Assembly: GCA_946902875.1 (NCBI GenBank)
Contig: OX336338.1
Span: 6,377,971 to 6,441,970 of the forward strand
DNA length: 64,000 bases
Source: Nematopogon swammerdamellus
Lineage: Eukaryota > Arthropoda > Insecta > Lepidoptera > Adelidae
Reading direction: 5' to 3'
Below the pieces are notes generated by a model. The model worked only from the letters and a program-made list of their open reading frames with translations. It was not told where the DNA came from and searched no databases. The translations under genes and the position numbers were made by a program. Position 1 is the first letter of the stretch. Every line of letters begins with the position of its first letter. Of the stretch, positions 18,521 to 30,259 are shown piece after piece.

Positions 18521-19950
18521 CCACGCTACATAATTGCTTGTATGTGTCTTCCATTCGAGCAGCCGTCTACCCCAGCGGTTGTCGGGTCTGCGACAGAGTA
18601 CAAGAACTATATGTACATCGTACAAGGAGTCAAATAATCGTATGAATTCAATTGAAATTGTACGTCAGACAACGCTGGCCCGTTGGGAGATTTCTTTATG
18701 CGACGATTTCAGTCATACATATTATCCGTTCTTCCCACAGAGCATGAAATGCGCGCGCCCGCCCCTACTAGAGGCGCCGTGAGCGCGATTTCTCTACAAC
18801 GCCGTTGAAGCCTGTGGGCGTGGCCTATGACTTACATATCGCTCATCGAAAACGAGACCGACCTAACTCAAAATTTTCAATTTTTTAACTAATAATGTAG
18901 TTTTGATACTGGCAACACCATCTATCCGTAGATGCAACAAACGTGTTCCTATCTCACTCGTACGCAGAGATATGAATATGCGCGTCTCTCTCGCACTGTA
19001 CGAAATGTGTGTCATGAATGAAATCGAGACTGCCTTGTTTTAGTGTTGTGTTGGCCGAATAGAAAAGAGCACGTATCTTTCGTCCTAAAGAGCAATGTGA
19101 CCATCTCGATCGAGGAGACAAGGTAAATAAACACAATTATTTTGAAGTCGTGAGGGACGCATTTCCAAATATGACCGTATCGACTTCAAATGTCGTAAAC
19201 ATTTGGTGTTGTAATTTAAAAAGCAACAGTATAGTTATAAATGTGTCATCTGTTGTATGAATTATTTAGCAAAGTGGCTGTCTCGAACTGACATGGAAGC
19301 GTTGCTTGGACTAAAATGTAGACACTTTTGGTTTTTTAATCGTAAAGAATTCAAATTCTATCCAAGTTTTTGTTACAATTAAGAAAGTGTTTGTTCTGAT
19401 TTGAAATAATAACAAAATTTCTGTTGTACATGGCAATGCGTCGGTCTTTATTTCAAACAAAATCATAAATTATTTAAATACATTTATTTTTTTTAACGTG
19501 TTTGGGCTACAGTACATAAAATCAGGAACCCCATTAGTTTCGTTTCAATGTTTTTACGTCCATCCAATTGTCTGTTTGTCTTTCTGAGTTATCATGCTTG
19601 TAAACCGTAACAGTTACATAGCCGAAACATACATATTGTATCAGTTTGTTTAGGTTTTTACCTCTATTAGATTGTTATAGATATTATTATAACTTTAACA
19701 ATGTGGTATAACAAATGTAAGTAGTGTTACTTACAATGGCCTGTTTCTTTTTTTCAGGTAATAATGGAAGATAGAATAGAAGATAGATATAAACGAACTT
19801 TTGAACAAGGGTGTGATTCCGAGTTTTTATCGTGACTTTTTCAGCAATTAAAAATATATTAGCTTTTAATACCACAAAAAATACAACTATACTAAAACTA
19901 AAACTAATCTAAAATTAATATTCAGAAAACTTACAAAAAATAAATTTCTG
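18521..19950. other. Spacer, no gene seen
   Basis: Open frames are short and without signatures. The block GCCCGCCCCTACTAGAGGCGCC at 18,759-18,780 recurs inverted near 30,700-30,728 (GGCGCCTCTAGTAGGGGGCG), suggesting a short dispersed repeat. Confidence 0.3.
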
Positions 19951-20321
19951 AAAAGTCCGCCGTAGCCCCGTCTCTGCCGACGACGCCACGCTCGCCGCGT
20001 TACCCCTCTGAATCTCAATACCAATCCGCCGTATAAGGAAGACTTTGGAACGACGGTCGCCAGTCCTCTCCGCGAGAAGCTTTCCCAGCTTCTCCGTGAA
20101 AACCTTGGTTTCAGACTACCATGGTCCCAAAGTCTCCACGGTGAAAAGTTGAAACTCAACACGGTCACGTAGCGAGCTGTACAATCTCGTCTTGGCGGCG
20201 GTAGCCTTGTTTGCCGCGGCCCCGGCAGACATGGAGGTAACGGGAACATGGCTGGGGGCCAGTCCACGCATGTGGCGTCCCACACTAGAGCCCTCCCCCG
20301 GCTCCACGGCAGTAGGGTCAT
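19951..20321 (-). pseudogene. Frameshifted R2-like nuclease tail of a non-LTR retroelement
   Basis: It starts MTLLPWSRGRALVWDATCVD, the same block as residues 446-462 of the copy at 53.5-55.3 kb. It then shifts frame to FQLFTVETLGPW, and again to pieces equivalent to TEKLGKLLAE and EIQRGNAASV. At least two frameshifts disable it, and the region upstream of the nuclease block is absent. Confidence 0.6.
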
Positions 20322-21372
20322 GCAGTCCTGCAGGGTAATGCAGGGTCAAGCAGATTTGTAATTATGAAAATGGTGGAATAGTTTGTACTTTTTTTTGTTT
20401 TATATTTTGTTTTCTTCATAGTGTGGTGTCTAGATACTATTAGCATAACCAAATGTGATTTAGTTGTTCAAATTATCATACCAACCTCCATAACCTAAGA
20501 CTAATTTAGTTTCATAGTAGTAATTTGATCGGTAAGAGTAAATGTCTCACAAAGTCGATAACATGTTCTTAGTTTTATAATTTTATTCTATGTGAAAATA
20601 CGTCATTTTCGTACCATTGCCTAATGATATTTATGGTTATTAAATAAATATCCTGAAACAATATTTTATTGCGTTTTAATCAAATTATGATAAAAAATTA
20701 TGATATTATAGAATCCTTATGCAATATATTAATAAAAAGTTAATAATATATTAAGTAGGAACACATAATACAGGTAATTAAATTAAATTATACTTACTTT
20801 AATAAAAAATATATACAGTTTATGGGTCTTCATACATTTTTAATCAATTTATATGACTTAACTTTGAATTTGAGATAGAATATAATTCATTAACGACATA
20901 TCTCATAAAAGGACACATGAATTGTTTTGAACATTTTGATTCTATAAGGTTACAAAGCCTATCGTGTCTCAATTGCTTCTATTATATTTATTTCTAGGCC
21001 GCCAGACTTAGAGTTAAGAGTGTTTTTTGTCCAGAAAATTGATTTCTTGACAAGCACAATTCTAAAAGTGTCCCAAAAAATGCTGATCAGTTAAGTCCAT
21101 AGAGACACGTATGCCATTTTTCTCTCTTTAATATTTAATATAAAATTAAATACTAGATTTTAGTAATATTTTATTTACATTGATTGTAGCCGATTAAGGG
21201 CTCTTTCCAATAACCTTAATGCTTTTGATCTAGCAGCCATACATCTTAAGAAATCAAATTTTAAGGAAAAAAAAAGTTCACTGATATTTAGTTTTTTTCG
21301 ATTTCCCAAAAATCACGTTTTTTGAGTTGCGTCAGTCTCGTTTTGGGTGAGCGATATGTGTGTTGTGCGTGT
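20322..21372. other. AT-rich spacer left of the LTR element
   Basis: No gene or repeat supported. The last bases before the LTR are GT-rich (GTGTGTTGTGCGTGT), and the final GTGT is the target duplication of the LTR element. Confidence 0.3.
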
Positions 21373-21681
21373 TGTTAGGCGTGGTTTTCCGTTTAGCTTT
21401 TTAAAAAAATCAAATCAATTGTTTTTATGAACTTAAAACGTTTATTGTAAATTAGAACTTAATTATAACACCATTTGATTTAGAACTTATTTAATAGATT
21501 TAGAATTATGAATTAGCACTTGATTTAGAACATTTGTTAATATAGAACTTATTATTTATTTGGGCAGAGCTTCGCCCTAGAAGAGTGGTTGAAATTGACT
21601 GGTACTGGCCGGCTGTCGCGCGCTCGCTCATATAAGGTAAAAGTGCAAGCGCGGTCTGTGTGCATTATTAGGGGTGTAACA
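21373..21681 (-). repeat. 3' LTR of the errantivirus-type element
   Basis: 309 bp, identical to 30,260-30,568 except for C versus T at 21,629/30,516 (plus strand). Confidence 0.95.
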
Positions 21682-21929
21682 GCCCCCTGAGGAAGACTGA
21701 GCTTACGGGAAAACTAGGGAAGCGAAGTGGCCCAATTTACAAATTATTTGGCTTAGGACTAAGTTATGTTAAAAGATTGACATCGAAATTAATTAAACAA
21801 CATAGTGGCGAACTAGCAAGGATATAGCAAACATTTACGATCTCGTAATTATATAGAAATTGATATTACATGATGCAGTGACGAATTTGCAATGGTATAG
21901 GTAGAAACTTATTATTGAACTAGTAACGA

Positions 21930-22290
21930 TTTAACATAGAATGATTTAGTACGATATAGTATTTTCGACATAGAACTTCTTTAGACATAGTAACTTCTCT
22001 TGACATAGAACGATATAGCACGACATAGTATTCCTGACATAGTATTTCTTTCGACATAGGAACGATATAGCACGACATAGTATTTCTGACATAGTATTTC
22101 TTTCGACATAGAATTGACATAGCACGACATAGTATTTCTGACATAGTATTTCTTTCGACATAGAATTGACATAGCACGACATAGTATTTCTGACATAGTA
22201 TTTCTTTCGACATAGAATTGACATAGCACGACAAATAGTATTTCTAACATAGTAACTTATTTCGACATAGGATTAACATAGTAAATTCCT
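21930..22290 (-). repeat. Tandem minisatellite in the element's 3' region
   Basis: A 52-bp unit built from GACATAG words (e.g. GACATAGAATTGACATAG, GACATAGTATTTCT) is repeated about four to five times and decays toward both edges. It lies between the env stop codon and the 3' LTR. Confidence 0.85.
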
Positions 22291-22350
22291 TATAGCTATA
22301 GCTTATTAGGTAAACACAATTTTAATCTAATTCTAGGGTTGTTATATAAA

Positions 22351-24276
22351 CTAGTTATTAATGTTAAGTTTAGGTTTTCTAGACGATACAGTAGAATAAG
22401 TTGGTTCTACCGATCTAAGATTTGCTCTATCTTCTTCTGACGATTCAATTTCGGTCATTTCGATAGAGTTACTGATTTTGGATGAGTGACGGACTAATTT
22501 CCGGGCGTTGCATTGATTATAGATTGTGACACAACAATTTGAACTACCACAGAGTTTTCTGGTGATTTTATATATAATAAAGATTATCAAGGAAATAGAT
22601 ATAGTATAAACAAGGCCAGAGTAATAATTTCCGTATCTTATATAGTGAGGTTGATTTTCTATTTTATTAAGTTCCTCACTTAAATGATCTAATTTATGAG
22701 CCGAGTATTTTAGTGATTCTAAGTTTATATTAGTCAATTTGATGGGAGACAGATAAGGCAGGCTGCTGTTAAACTTCTCTTGGTTACAGCAGTCGTCTTC
22801 TATTATATTGAAATTAGAATTCAGTGGTTCTATGGTTGAATTCATATTCAAGCTTGGCTTGAAGGTAAGGACTTTGAAAAAGGCAACACAGTTAGTAGGT
22901 AGCGTTAATATTCCTGTAGCAGAGATAGTCAGATCTAGGATTTTATTATTACAATTTATTGTTAGTTTACCCGATTTTGAGAGGACATAGATCCACTTAT
23001 TATTCTTTAGAGTTTGCCAGATTTCTATTTCAGCATATATAGTTTTAAAATCGCATTCGGTAGGCATAGAAGTAATAATTTCTGAGATTAATCTGGTTTC
23101 GCAGCATGGATTGCTGATGCTGGAATATATGTTTGCCATTGGGCAAATGTATTCAAAGTTATCTACTAATTTGCATTGCTCCAAGCTGTCGATGAGAGAG
23201 TAGGTCAGTTTTTCTTGCGTTATTGCAAGAAATTTTAGTGTGGGAGATATGAGTGAGTAGGTGTTCGGAACAGCTGAGTTGTGAGCTGTAGGCAGGGGTA
23301 TGTTTTGATATAACGTATATTTAGTAGGTTTTGTTAGTGGGATTTGCAAGATGAAGATTATTTTCCCGTCGATATAGTAACATACTAGCTTAGAAACATC
23401 TATTAGTGTGTGGATTTTGTTTATCTTAAGAGGAGTAGGGAAATCTCTGTTTTTTAGAATGGAGTTAGAGTGTTGAGTTAGCTCGTTAAGAAGTCGTTTA
23501 GGGCTAAGCGCAAATGGATGTAGAATGTTGAGTTTGGCGAATAAAATGGAATTTATAGTGTTTTCGAGAGTGAAAGATATGGATAGTAATGAGCTTTCGA
23601 TTGAGTTAGATAGAGTGTTAACTCTTTGGTATACTCGGATATTTATATAGTTCCTAGAGTAGTTCGACATTAATTTATTAAGGATTTCTATTTCGTCGTT
23701 TAATTGCAATTCGTTTTGGTTAATTCTTGTGAGAGAATCGTTGAAAGTTATGAAGGATGATTTTATTATATGGATGTTTTCCTTCATGAGATGGGAGAGT
23801 TGTTTCTCGTCTTGTTGACATGATTCGATTGCGTCATTGTATTTACTGGCATCGGTCGAGTCTAGCGTTCCGAGGAAGAATTTTAATACATTTCCTCCGA
23901 AATCAAAGAGGCTGCGTTTTAGGCGGTTTGGTTTCTCGTCTGCGATGACATGGGATAGAGCTTCTAGCTTATTAAAATTTTGATTCGTTAATACTTTGAG
24001 TTGGTCTAATGTACTCTCACAATGGCTTTTAATTTGAGGATTCACTGACATAGAACATAGATTTTCCGTCCGCTCTATAGATTTTTCTAGTCGTTTCAAG
24101 TGGGGTTGAATGAACGAGACATCAATGTGGGTGATTACGTTCCAGTAATCATTGAAATATTTCAAAGTTCCCTGTGGATCAAAATATATCCCGGGGCTGT
24201 GAAGGATTGGTTCGACGAATTCTGTTGACGCGAAGAATGCGTGAGTCAACCTGTAATGTGAAATTAAGTAGGTCAA
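22351..24276 (-). CDS. Errantivirus envelope (fusion-type) protein
   Basis: An open frame of 641 codons encoding the envelope glycoprotein. Visible features: a furin-type cleavage motif RLKR at residues 118-121 followed directly by a Gly/Phe-rich hydrophobic segment (the likely fusion peptide), a long helical stretch, a transmembrane segment at about 551-569, and a Cys-containing cytoplasmic tail. This layout is that of insect errantivirus Env proteins, which are related to baculovirus F proteins (family knowledge). The frame has no ATG at its start, and an acceptor-like CATTACAG ends at 24,251, so translation probably needs a spliced message whose leader supplies the start. No stop or frameshift is present. 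Confidence 0.9.
   Translation of the reverse strand: MTYLISHYRLTHAFFASTEFVEPILHSPGIYFDPQGTLKYFNDYWNVITHIDVSFIQPHLKRLEKSIERTENLCSMSVNPQIKSHCESTLDQLKVLTNQNFNKLEALSHVIADEKPNRLKRSLFDFGGNVLKFFLGTLDSTDASKYNDAIESCQQDEKQLSHLMKENIHIIKSSFITFNDSLTRINQNELQLNDEIEILNKLMSNYSRNYINIRVYQRVNTLSNSIESSLLSISFTLENTINSILFAKLNILHPFALSPKRLLNELTQHSNSILKNRDFPTPLKINKIHTLIDVSKLVCYYIDGKIIFILQIPLTKPTKYTLYQNIPLPTAHNSAVPNTYSLISPTLKFLAITQEKLTYSLIDSLEQCKLVDNFEYICPMANIYSSISNPCCETRLISEIITSMPTECDFKTIYAEIEIWQTLKNNKWIYVLSKSGKLTINCNNKILDLTISATGILTLPTNCVAFFKVLTFKPSLNMNSTIEPLNSNFNIIEDDCCNQEKFNSSLPYLSPIKLTNINLESLKYSAHKLDHLSEELNKIENQPHYIRYGNYYSGLVYTISISLIIFIIYKITRKLCGSSNCCVTIYNQCNARKLVRHSSKISNSIEMTEIESSEEDRANLRSVEPTYSTVSSRKPKLNINN
24251..24262 (-). 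promoter_or_regulatory. Likely splice acceptor for env mRNA
   Basis: Pyrimidine-containing TTTCACATTACAG ends with AG at 24,252-24,251 on the minus strand, just inside the start of the env frame. The env frame upstream of it is short and lacks an ATG. Confidence 0.5.
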
Positions 24277-24482
24277 GTCGTCATCAGCTGTGCGGAGTGA
24301 TTATCAAGGTTAGTTTTATTTATTCGTAACACAATGGAGTTGTAACATGATCCGGGACGTGCGCCCAGTGATAGCGCGAGGTGGTTTTTGTTTACATTGA
24401 TATTTACTGGCGTTGATTAATTGAGTGAGTTTATTTTGAGAAAGGGTTCGGATTAAAATGAATATTTTATAGTTTGAGAAGT

Positions 24483-27400
24483 TTAATGGGCTGGCTTCAT
24501 CTGCTCGAAATGGTGACGAATTTGTCTGTGACCTATTTGAAGGGTGGCTGTGGACATTCCATTTAGTTTAACGATTTTAAATGGTCCCTTCCAAATTGGT
24601 TCCAACGCTTTGCCTTGTCGAGCATGGTTTTTTAGGTAAACGAAGTCTCCTGTTTTGTATTTCGGTTCTCGAGAATGTTGGTCGTAAAGAACTTTGGACC
24701 TTTCTTTACTTTGCACGATATGTTCTAAGGCCTTTTGCCTGCTGAAGTTCATTTTGTATTTTAGCGAACGAATATATTCAGGGTAGGTAAGATTTGGGTC
24801 GTAACTAAAGAGTGAGTTTGGAATATAGGGCTTTACGCCGAAGACGAGCTCGTATGGTGAGTATTGAGTTGTGCTATGTACATTCGTGTTATATGCGAGG
24901 ATAGCGGTGTGCAGATATTCATGCCAATTGTTGCGGTTTTCGTTTACGAATGATTTCAAATAGGACTTCATAGTGGAATGTGACCTCTCAAGGGCTCCGT
25001 TGGTCTGAGCATGGAATGGAGACGCAAATAGGTTTTTTATCTTGAAGAATTTACATATAGTTTTAAAAACGTCTGAAATGAAATAAGAGCCGTTGTCTGT
25101 TAGAACTGCCTTTGGTATACCAAAGAGAGATATGAAATGGATGAGTTGAATGGATATTTGTTCGGAAGAAATAGCAATTAGAGGGTAAGCGGTAGAATAT
25201 TTAGTTAAATCATCCTGCAGAGTGAGAATATACTTAAATTCGTATTGGCCTGATAATGGTAGAGGACCGACGATGTCTAGGGCGATCCTTTCAAATGGTT
25301 TTGTGGAGGTAGAAGTAATCTCCATAGGGGGTCGGTTTGTCTGCCTAAGGGGCTTGTTGACTTGGCATGGGCGGCATTTCTCTACATAGGTTTCTATGTC
25401 CCTTTTCATCCCCTTCCAGAAATATGAGTCTTTTAATCGGTTGTACATTCGATTTGAGCCTGGATGTCCCGCGATGGGTGAGTCGTGATTATCTCTAAGA
25501 ATGGTCGGCACTTCTGCTGGTAGGGGGTAGATAATTTGATTGCGGTATAGGTGAATCTTTATTCCAGTACCGTGGAAAATATGAGTAAGCATGTTATAGA
25601 TTTTAGGGTATAGTAAGCGACAGTAAGGATCTTTAAAGTCTGAAATAGCTATTTCTTTTATTTCGCTGTTTACTATTACGAAACAATCTCGGAAATTTGA
25701 TAACACTTGGAAGATATCTTTGTAGGACATTTCTTCGTAGTGGTGGACACGGAGAAATAAGTGGACGAAATATTGTTTATCGTTTGAAGTGATTGAGTAG
25801 GTATTCTGTTCTCTTTCGGTTTCTCTGAAATTGGGATCGTTTGTAGATAGGTCGATAATTTCCTTGCAAAATGGGATGGAGTCATCTAGGTCAAGAGCTG
25901 TCGGATATAGGACGAACTTGCAATGTGTCTTCAATAGGTTTTGGTTGTGTTCTTCTACTTCAGTATCGTATTCGATTTCAGAGTTTCGAATTGACCTTAT
26001 AAAATCAGCGTAGGAGTCGTTCGGATTACGTTGAGGTGAGGTTTCGTCTTCGGTAGCATGAATTGGTATTCGAGAGAGAGCGTCAGCGTTAGAATTTATT
26101 TTCCCTGGTTTGTAAACTATCTCATATTCGTATTCTTCTAACTTAAGGCGCCAGCGGACTAATTTGCTTCCAGGGTCCTTGACATTGAACAACCAAGTTA
26201 GGGGACGATGGTCGGTAATTATTTTGAACTTCCTACCGTACAAGTAGGGTCGGAAGGTTTTCACGCCGAACATTATTGCGACTAGTTCTTGTTCAGTTGT
26301 AGAGTAATTACCCTCGGCACTGTTGAATGTGCGTGACGCATAAGCTATCGGAAGATCTTTACCTATCTCACCTTGGGAGAGCACAGCACCGCACGCGTAT
26401 TTACTGGCGTCTGTGGTTAATACGAAAGGTTTTGAAAAATCTGGATATTGGAGAATAGGAGCGCTGGTTAGAAGTTCTTTGAGGTTATCGAAGGAATTTT
26501 GTTGAGTTTGTTCCCATAAGAAGGGTGCGTCCTTTCGAAGGAGCGAAGTAAGAGGTTTTGTAATTCGTGAAAAATCCTTAATGAAGCGACGATAATAGCC
26601 AATAAGGCCTAAAAAGCTTTTGACTTGTTTTGGGTTTTTGGGCGCTGGGAAATCTAATACACATCTGACCTTTTCGGGATTTGGAGTGACGCCCTTGTCG
26701 GAAATCATATGACCTAGATAAGCGACCTCCTTACGGAGGAACTCGCATTTATCTGGTTGGAGTTTGAGATTGTATTGTCGAAGGCGGTCGAAGACTAGGT
26801 GAAGTTTTTCTAAATGGGTTTTGAGGTCGTGTGAGTATATGACAATGTCGTCGAGGTACACAAAACAGTGGATTCCTTGTAGACCGGATAGGACCGTTCC
26901 CATTAATCGGGAAAATGTGATAGGGCTGTTCTTTAATCCGAACGCCATGCGTTTAAAGTGGTAATGGCCGTTTGGGACAGTGAACGCGGTCTTCGGGGCG
27001 TCCTCTGGGGACATTTCGACTTGATGAAAACCGGAAGCCAAGTCCAAGGTTGTAAAATATTTTGAGTTGCCAAGCTGATCTAGAATTTCCACTATATTGG
27101 GAATAGGATAGGTATCGCCGATTGTGATATCGTTGAGTTTACGATAATCGATCACTATGCGCCACTTACGTTTTCCCGAGTTATCTAGTTTTTTCGGAAC
27201 CACCCATATTGGGGAAGAGTACGGCGAGTTGGAATGTTCGATGATACCTTGTTTTAACATTTTAGAGATTTGATTGTTGACTTCTTCCTTATGAATTTCT
27301 GGGTAACGATAGGTCTTTGTGTTGATGGGCTGGTCCGTTTTTGTTTTGATTTCGTGTTGGACAGCTGAGGTGGAAGTAAGAATGTCACCGTCAAGGTGGA

Positions 27401-28852
27401 ATATATCCGGGTAACTAAAGCATAGGTTTTTTAGGAGTTCGTATTCTTCATTATTGAGGTGTTTCATAGGAATAGATTTGAGAATAAAATTTTCTCTTTG
27501 GGAAATAGTAGATTTTGGCATAGAAGCAGAGTTTTGGAAGTTGAAATTAAGTACTTGTTCTTTGGTTGGCTCTAGGATTTCGTAAATAGGGATTAAGGTG
27601 ACCCTTGGGTCCTTTAAGATAATTTCGTGTGGAGATATATTTAAAACAGAAATGTTCACGTGATTATTATGTTTTACTTTTACTATACAATTAGCGATTT
27701 TAACTTCTTCATGGAAGTTGTGATCAAGGATTAGACCCGTTAGAATTTCGGGGTTGTTTACTGCGCACTCGATGAATGTTTCTGATCGAGGAGATAGAGT
27801 GTACATCGGTTTGTTAAAATTTAATGGAATAGTATTTTCTCGGATGGTGAGCGTTTCCGATTGATATTCGATAGTGGCTTCCAGTGGTTTTAATAAATTG
27901 TTTCCAATTATTCCATCGTATTGGAGACCGGGTAGAGCCATAACATGAAATGGAAAAGATATAGTACTGATTGGTAGGTGCAGGTTTAGGTCGAAGTCGC
28001 CTAGGGTCTCACAAGGTTTTTCCGAATTTTCAATGCCCTTGATCTTCAATCGGGCATCGCCAAGGGTTGGCATTATTTCCATAGAGCTTTGTTTGATTAG
28101 ACAGACAGAGGCGCCGGTGTCCACTAGGAAGTTGAGAGGCTGGCTAGATACTTGAGTCTGGACGAATATATGAGGCAGATGAATTTTGTTTAATGGCGAG
28201 ATTTCGTAAATTTCTGATGAAGTTGGCTTCAGCGATGTGATGGACCTGGATTCAGTGATTGTTTCGTTTTCTTGTTTGGAGTGGTTCGCGAGGTCATGGG
28301 TGTCTGTAGACACGGATTTATATTTTTTCTTTTGTTTTGAATTAGTAGGATCATTGCATTTTGCGGATACAGTGGATTTGGCAGATTTAGTAGATTCAGT
28401 GGAGGTAGTAGGACTGGTAACCTTAAGATTTAATAAAGATTTGGCGTTGTAATTATGATTCGACGATGATTTAGGTCTAGCAGATGTAGCAGGGTTGGTA
28501 AAGTTTGAATTATTATATTTAACATTATTAAATTCTGCGGAACTGGTAACCTCAGAGTTTAGCAAGGACGTAGAATTATAATTAGGACTCAGTGATGAAC
28601 TAGACTTAGTAGATATAATGGGTTTCTTAGATTTAGAAGACTCAGTGGAACTAGTATACTTAATATTATTCGAACTTGAAGATTTAGCAGAATTGGCAAC
28701 CTTAAGATTTAGTAAAGAATTGGTATTGTAGTTACGATTTAGCGATGCTTGCTTATTTCTATCAGATTTATTACTATGATTAAATGTTAAGTGAGTGCCG
28801 TTTTCGGTTTCGAATTCCGAGAGGCACGATTGCGGAATTGAATTTAGTTTAA
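24483..28852 (-). CDS. Pol polyprotein (protease, RT, RNase H, integrase)
   Basis: An open frame running from the gag-pol slippery site to the stop at 24,483. About 1360 codons lie downstream of 28,565, with roughly 95 more up to 28,852. Numbering from 28,565: aspartic protease LVDTGAS near 148, RT core with YLDDIVIYS near 573, RNase H TTDASKYACGA near 716, integrase zinc finger (H...H...C...C, ending KCRPC) at about 1022-1072, then the catalytic core with LDIVGPLP and LTDNGSYF. The order is that of the Ty3/gypsy group. The N-terminal ~140 residues are low-complexity Asn/Ser/Thr/Lys. There is no start codon of its own near the 5' end, consistent with synthesis by ribosomal frameshifting from gag. 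No interruptions. Confidence 0.95.
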
Positions 28853-29842
28853 ATAATCGTATTCGCCGTCATTCTGCGAATCGGCATTGTCCACGGCGTA
28901 GTTCACACGGGGCTGCGGCGGTCCGTAACCAGAGCGCTGATTCGGAGGATTCGACCACTTCGACGTGTGGTTGTTACGGCTCGGGTGTCCGCCTGCTGAA
29001 TTTGCTTTCATTCTATTATTGTACTCCCGTTTGCGACATTGTTCGATCGTGTGACCGATGTTTTTGCAGTACCTGCATGTTACTTTATTGGACGATTGCG
29101 CGTTTTGGCCTTGGGAGTTGAAATTATGCATATGATTGTTATAGCGCGGTTGAAAATTAGTATTACGATTATAGGGTTGCGGGTTGGTATTTTGGGAGCG
29201 GTGTTGGTTAGAAGTGTCTCTTTTTAAGTTTGAAATTTTTTCTTCTTGAAGCGCTAGGTTCGTTGCTTCGCTGAGGGTTTTAGGGTTCCGGCAGCGGAGG
29301 ATGATAGAAATATTGGGGTTTACTCCTAGTATGAAGGTGTTGAGTGCCAGGTCCTCTATCTCTGCTACGCGGCCTATCAGCTCACCCTTCTGAGTCACGC
29401 TGTGGTGGAGGTCAGATTGTATGCAAGTTAGGCACCTTTCGACTCGCATGGCGAATTGAGATACACTCTCCGCTTGTTGCTGCTTGCAGGCTTGAAGGTC
29501 GGCTAATAGATGGGAGTGGTGCTTTTGCTCCCCGAATGTCGATCGGAGGAACACCTTAAGGTCGTCCCAAGAGTCAAATACTCGGAGGGACGTGGCTGCT
29601 TGGGCTTTTCCTTCCAATTGTGAAAGGATGAATTTGAACAATGTTATTTTTTGATCAGGGTTTGCCAACTCGATCGCGTTGTCGCAGTTGGTTAGAAAGG
29701 CGGGCAGGTTAGCCCTGTCACCATTGAAGGGTTTAATGAATTTAATGAGTACATTCAGGGGGACCTTCTCCGACATTTTTGGTTGGGTCTCGGAGTCGGA
29801 GTATGAATCGGAATCAGAAAGCTGGATAGAGTCGGTTGACAT
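28844..29842 (-). CDS. Gag protein with CCHC zinc knuckle
   Basis: A 332-codon ATG-started frame encoding the structural Gag. The start region is Ser/Asp-rich (residues 1-20), the middle (about 30-205) has the helical retrotransposon-gag pattern (ANLPAFLTNCDNAIEL, FDSWDDLKVFLRSTFG), then comes an Asn/Gln/Arg-rich linker and a zinc knuckle CX2CX4HX4C at Cys256, Cys259, His264 and Cys269. It ends in YLN directly on the slippery site. The frame is intact. Errantivirus Gags often lack a zinc knuckle, so its presence is worth noting. Confidence 0.93.
   Translation of the reverse strand: MSTDSIQLSDSDSYSDSETQPKMSEKVPLNVLIKFIKPFNGDRANLPAFLTNCDNAIELANPDQKITLFKFILSQLEGKAQAATSLRVFDSWDDLKVFLRSTFGEQKHHSHLLADLQACKQQQAESVSQFAMRVERCLTCIQSDLHHSVTQKGELIGRVAEIEDLALNTFILGVNPNISIILRCRNPKTLSEATNLALQEEKISNLKRDTSNQHRSQNTNPQPYNRNTNFQPRYNNHMHNFNSQGQNAQSSNKVTCRYCKNIGHTIEQCRKREYNNRMKANSAGGHPSRNNHTSKWSNPPNQRSGYGPPQPRVNYAVDNADSQNDGEYDYLN
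28847..28853 (-). promoter_or_regulatory. -1 ribosomal frameshift heptamer TTTAAAC
   Basis: In the gag frame it reads T TTA AAC and is immediately followed by the gag stop TAA (28,844-28,846). Slipping back by one gives TTT AAA C, which enters the pol frame exactly. TTTAAAC is a classic -1 slippery sequence. Confidence 0.8.
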
Positions 29843-30237
29843 GGAAGAATTATCGTATTAAATTAGAATTACTTAATGTCCTTTAGGGCTTAATAATATA
29901 GTCTACTCACAGAGCGTAGATACACAGGTTCATCGCACAAAACTACACTGGCGAGGAGTTACGACGACGTAGGAGAACTGGCAGGAGCTGGCTGGAGAAC
30001 TGGCAGGAGCTGGCTGGAGAAATGGCAGGAGCTGGCTGGAGAACTGCCTTTTGAGCAGTGCTGGTTCTGTCTGGGATAGCGGAGGTTGATCTGGCAACTG
30101 GAGGGTGAGTCGGCGAGCTGGAGTTGAGTTCTGGTTCACGATGTAGAAGATGGCAGTGGCGGAGGTATGGAACACTGGAGTTCTTTCACTATTAGTTTGT
30201 GGGTTACGTGGGGAAAAACTGGAGTTTTAATTACACT
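29843..30237 (-). other. 5' leader of the LTR element with 22-bp tandem repeat
   Basis: Untranslated leader between primer site and gag start. At about 29,977-30,048 (plus strand) the unit GAACTGGCAGGAGCTGGCTG plus GA repeats three times with one mismatch. The role is unknown; leader repeats in related elements can bind host factors. Confidence 0.7.
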
Positions 30238-30257
30238 GAATCCCACTTCTGACACCA
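30238..30257 (-). promoter_or_regulatory. Primer binding site, tRNA-Leu type
   Basis: The minus strand reads TGGTGTCAGAAGTGGGATTC two bases inside the 5' LTR. Its plus-strand complement ends CCCACTTCTGACACCA, which matches the 3' end of animal tRNA-Leu (CAG) as I recall it. Confidence 0.8.
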
Positions 30258-30259
30258 AT

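Noticed and set aside
21921..22250. Cys/Tyr-rich repetitive open frames of about 90-100 codons
   Set aside because: Translation of the GACATAG minisatellite; three frames are open because of the repeat, not coding.
22808..22990. Plus-strand open frame in env
   Set aside because: Antisense shadow of the env coding region.
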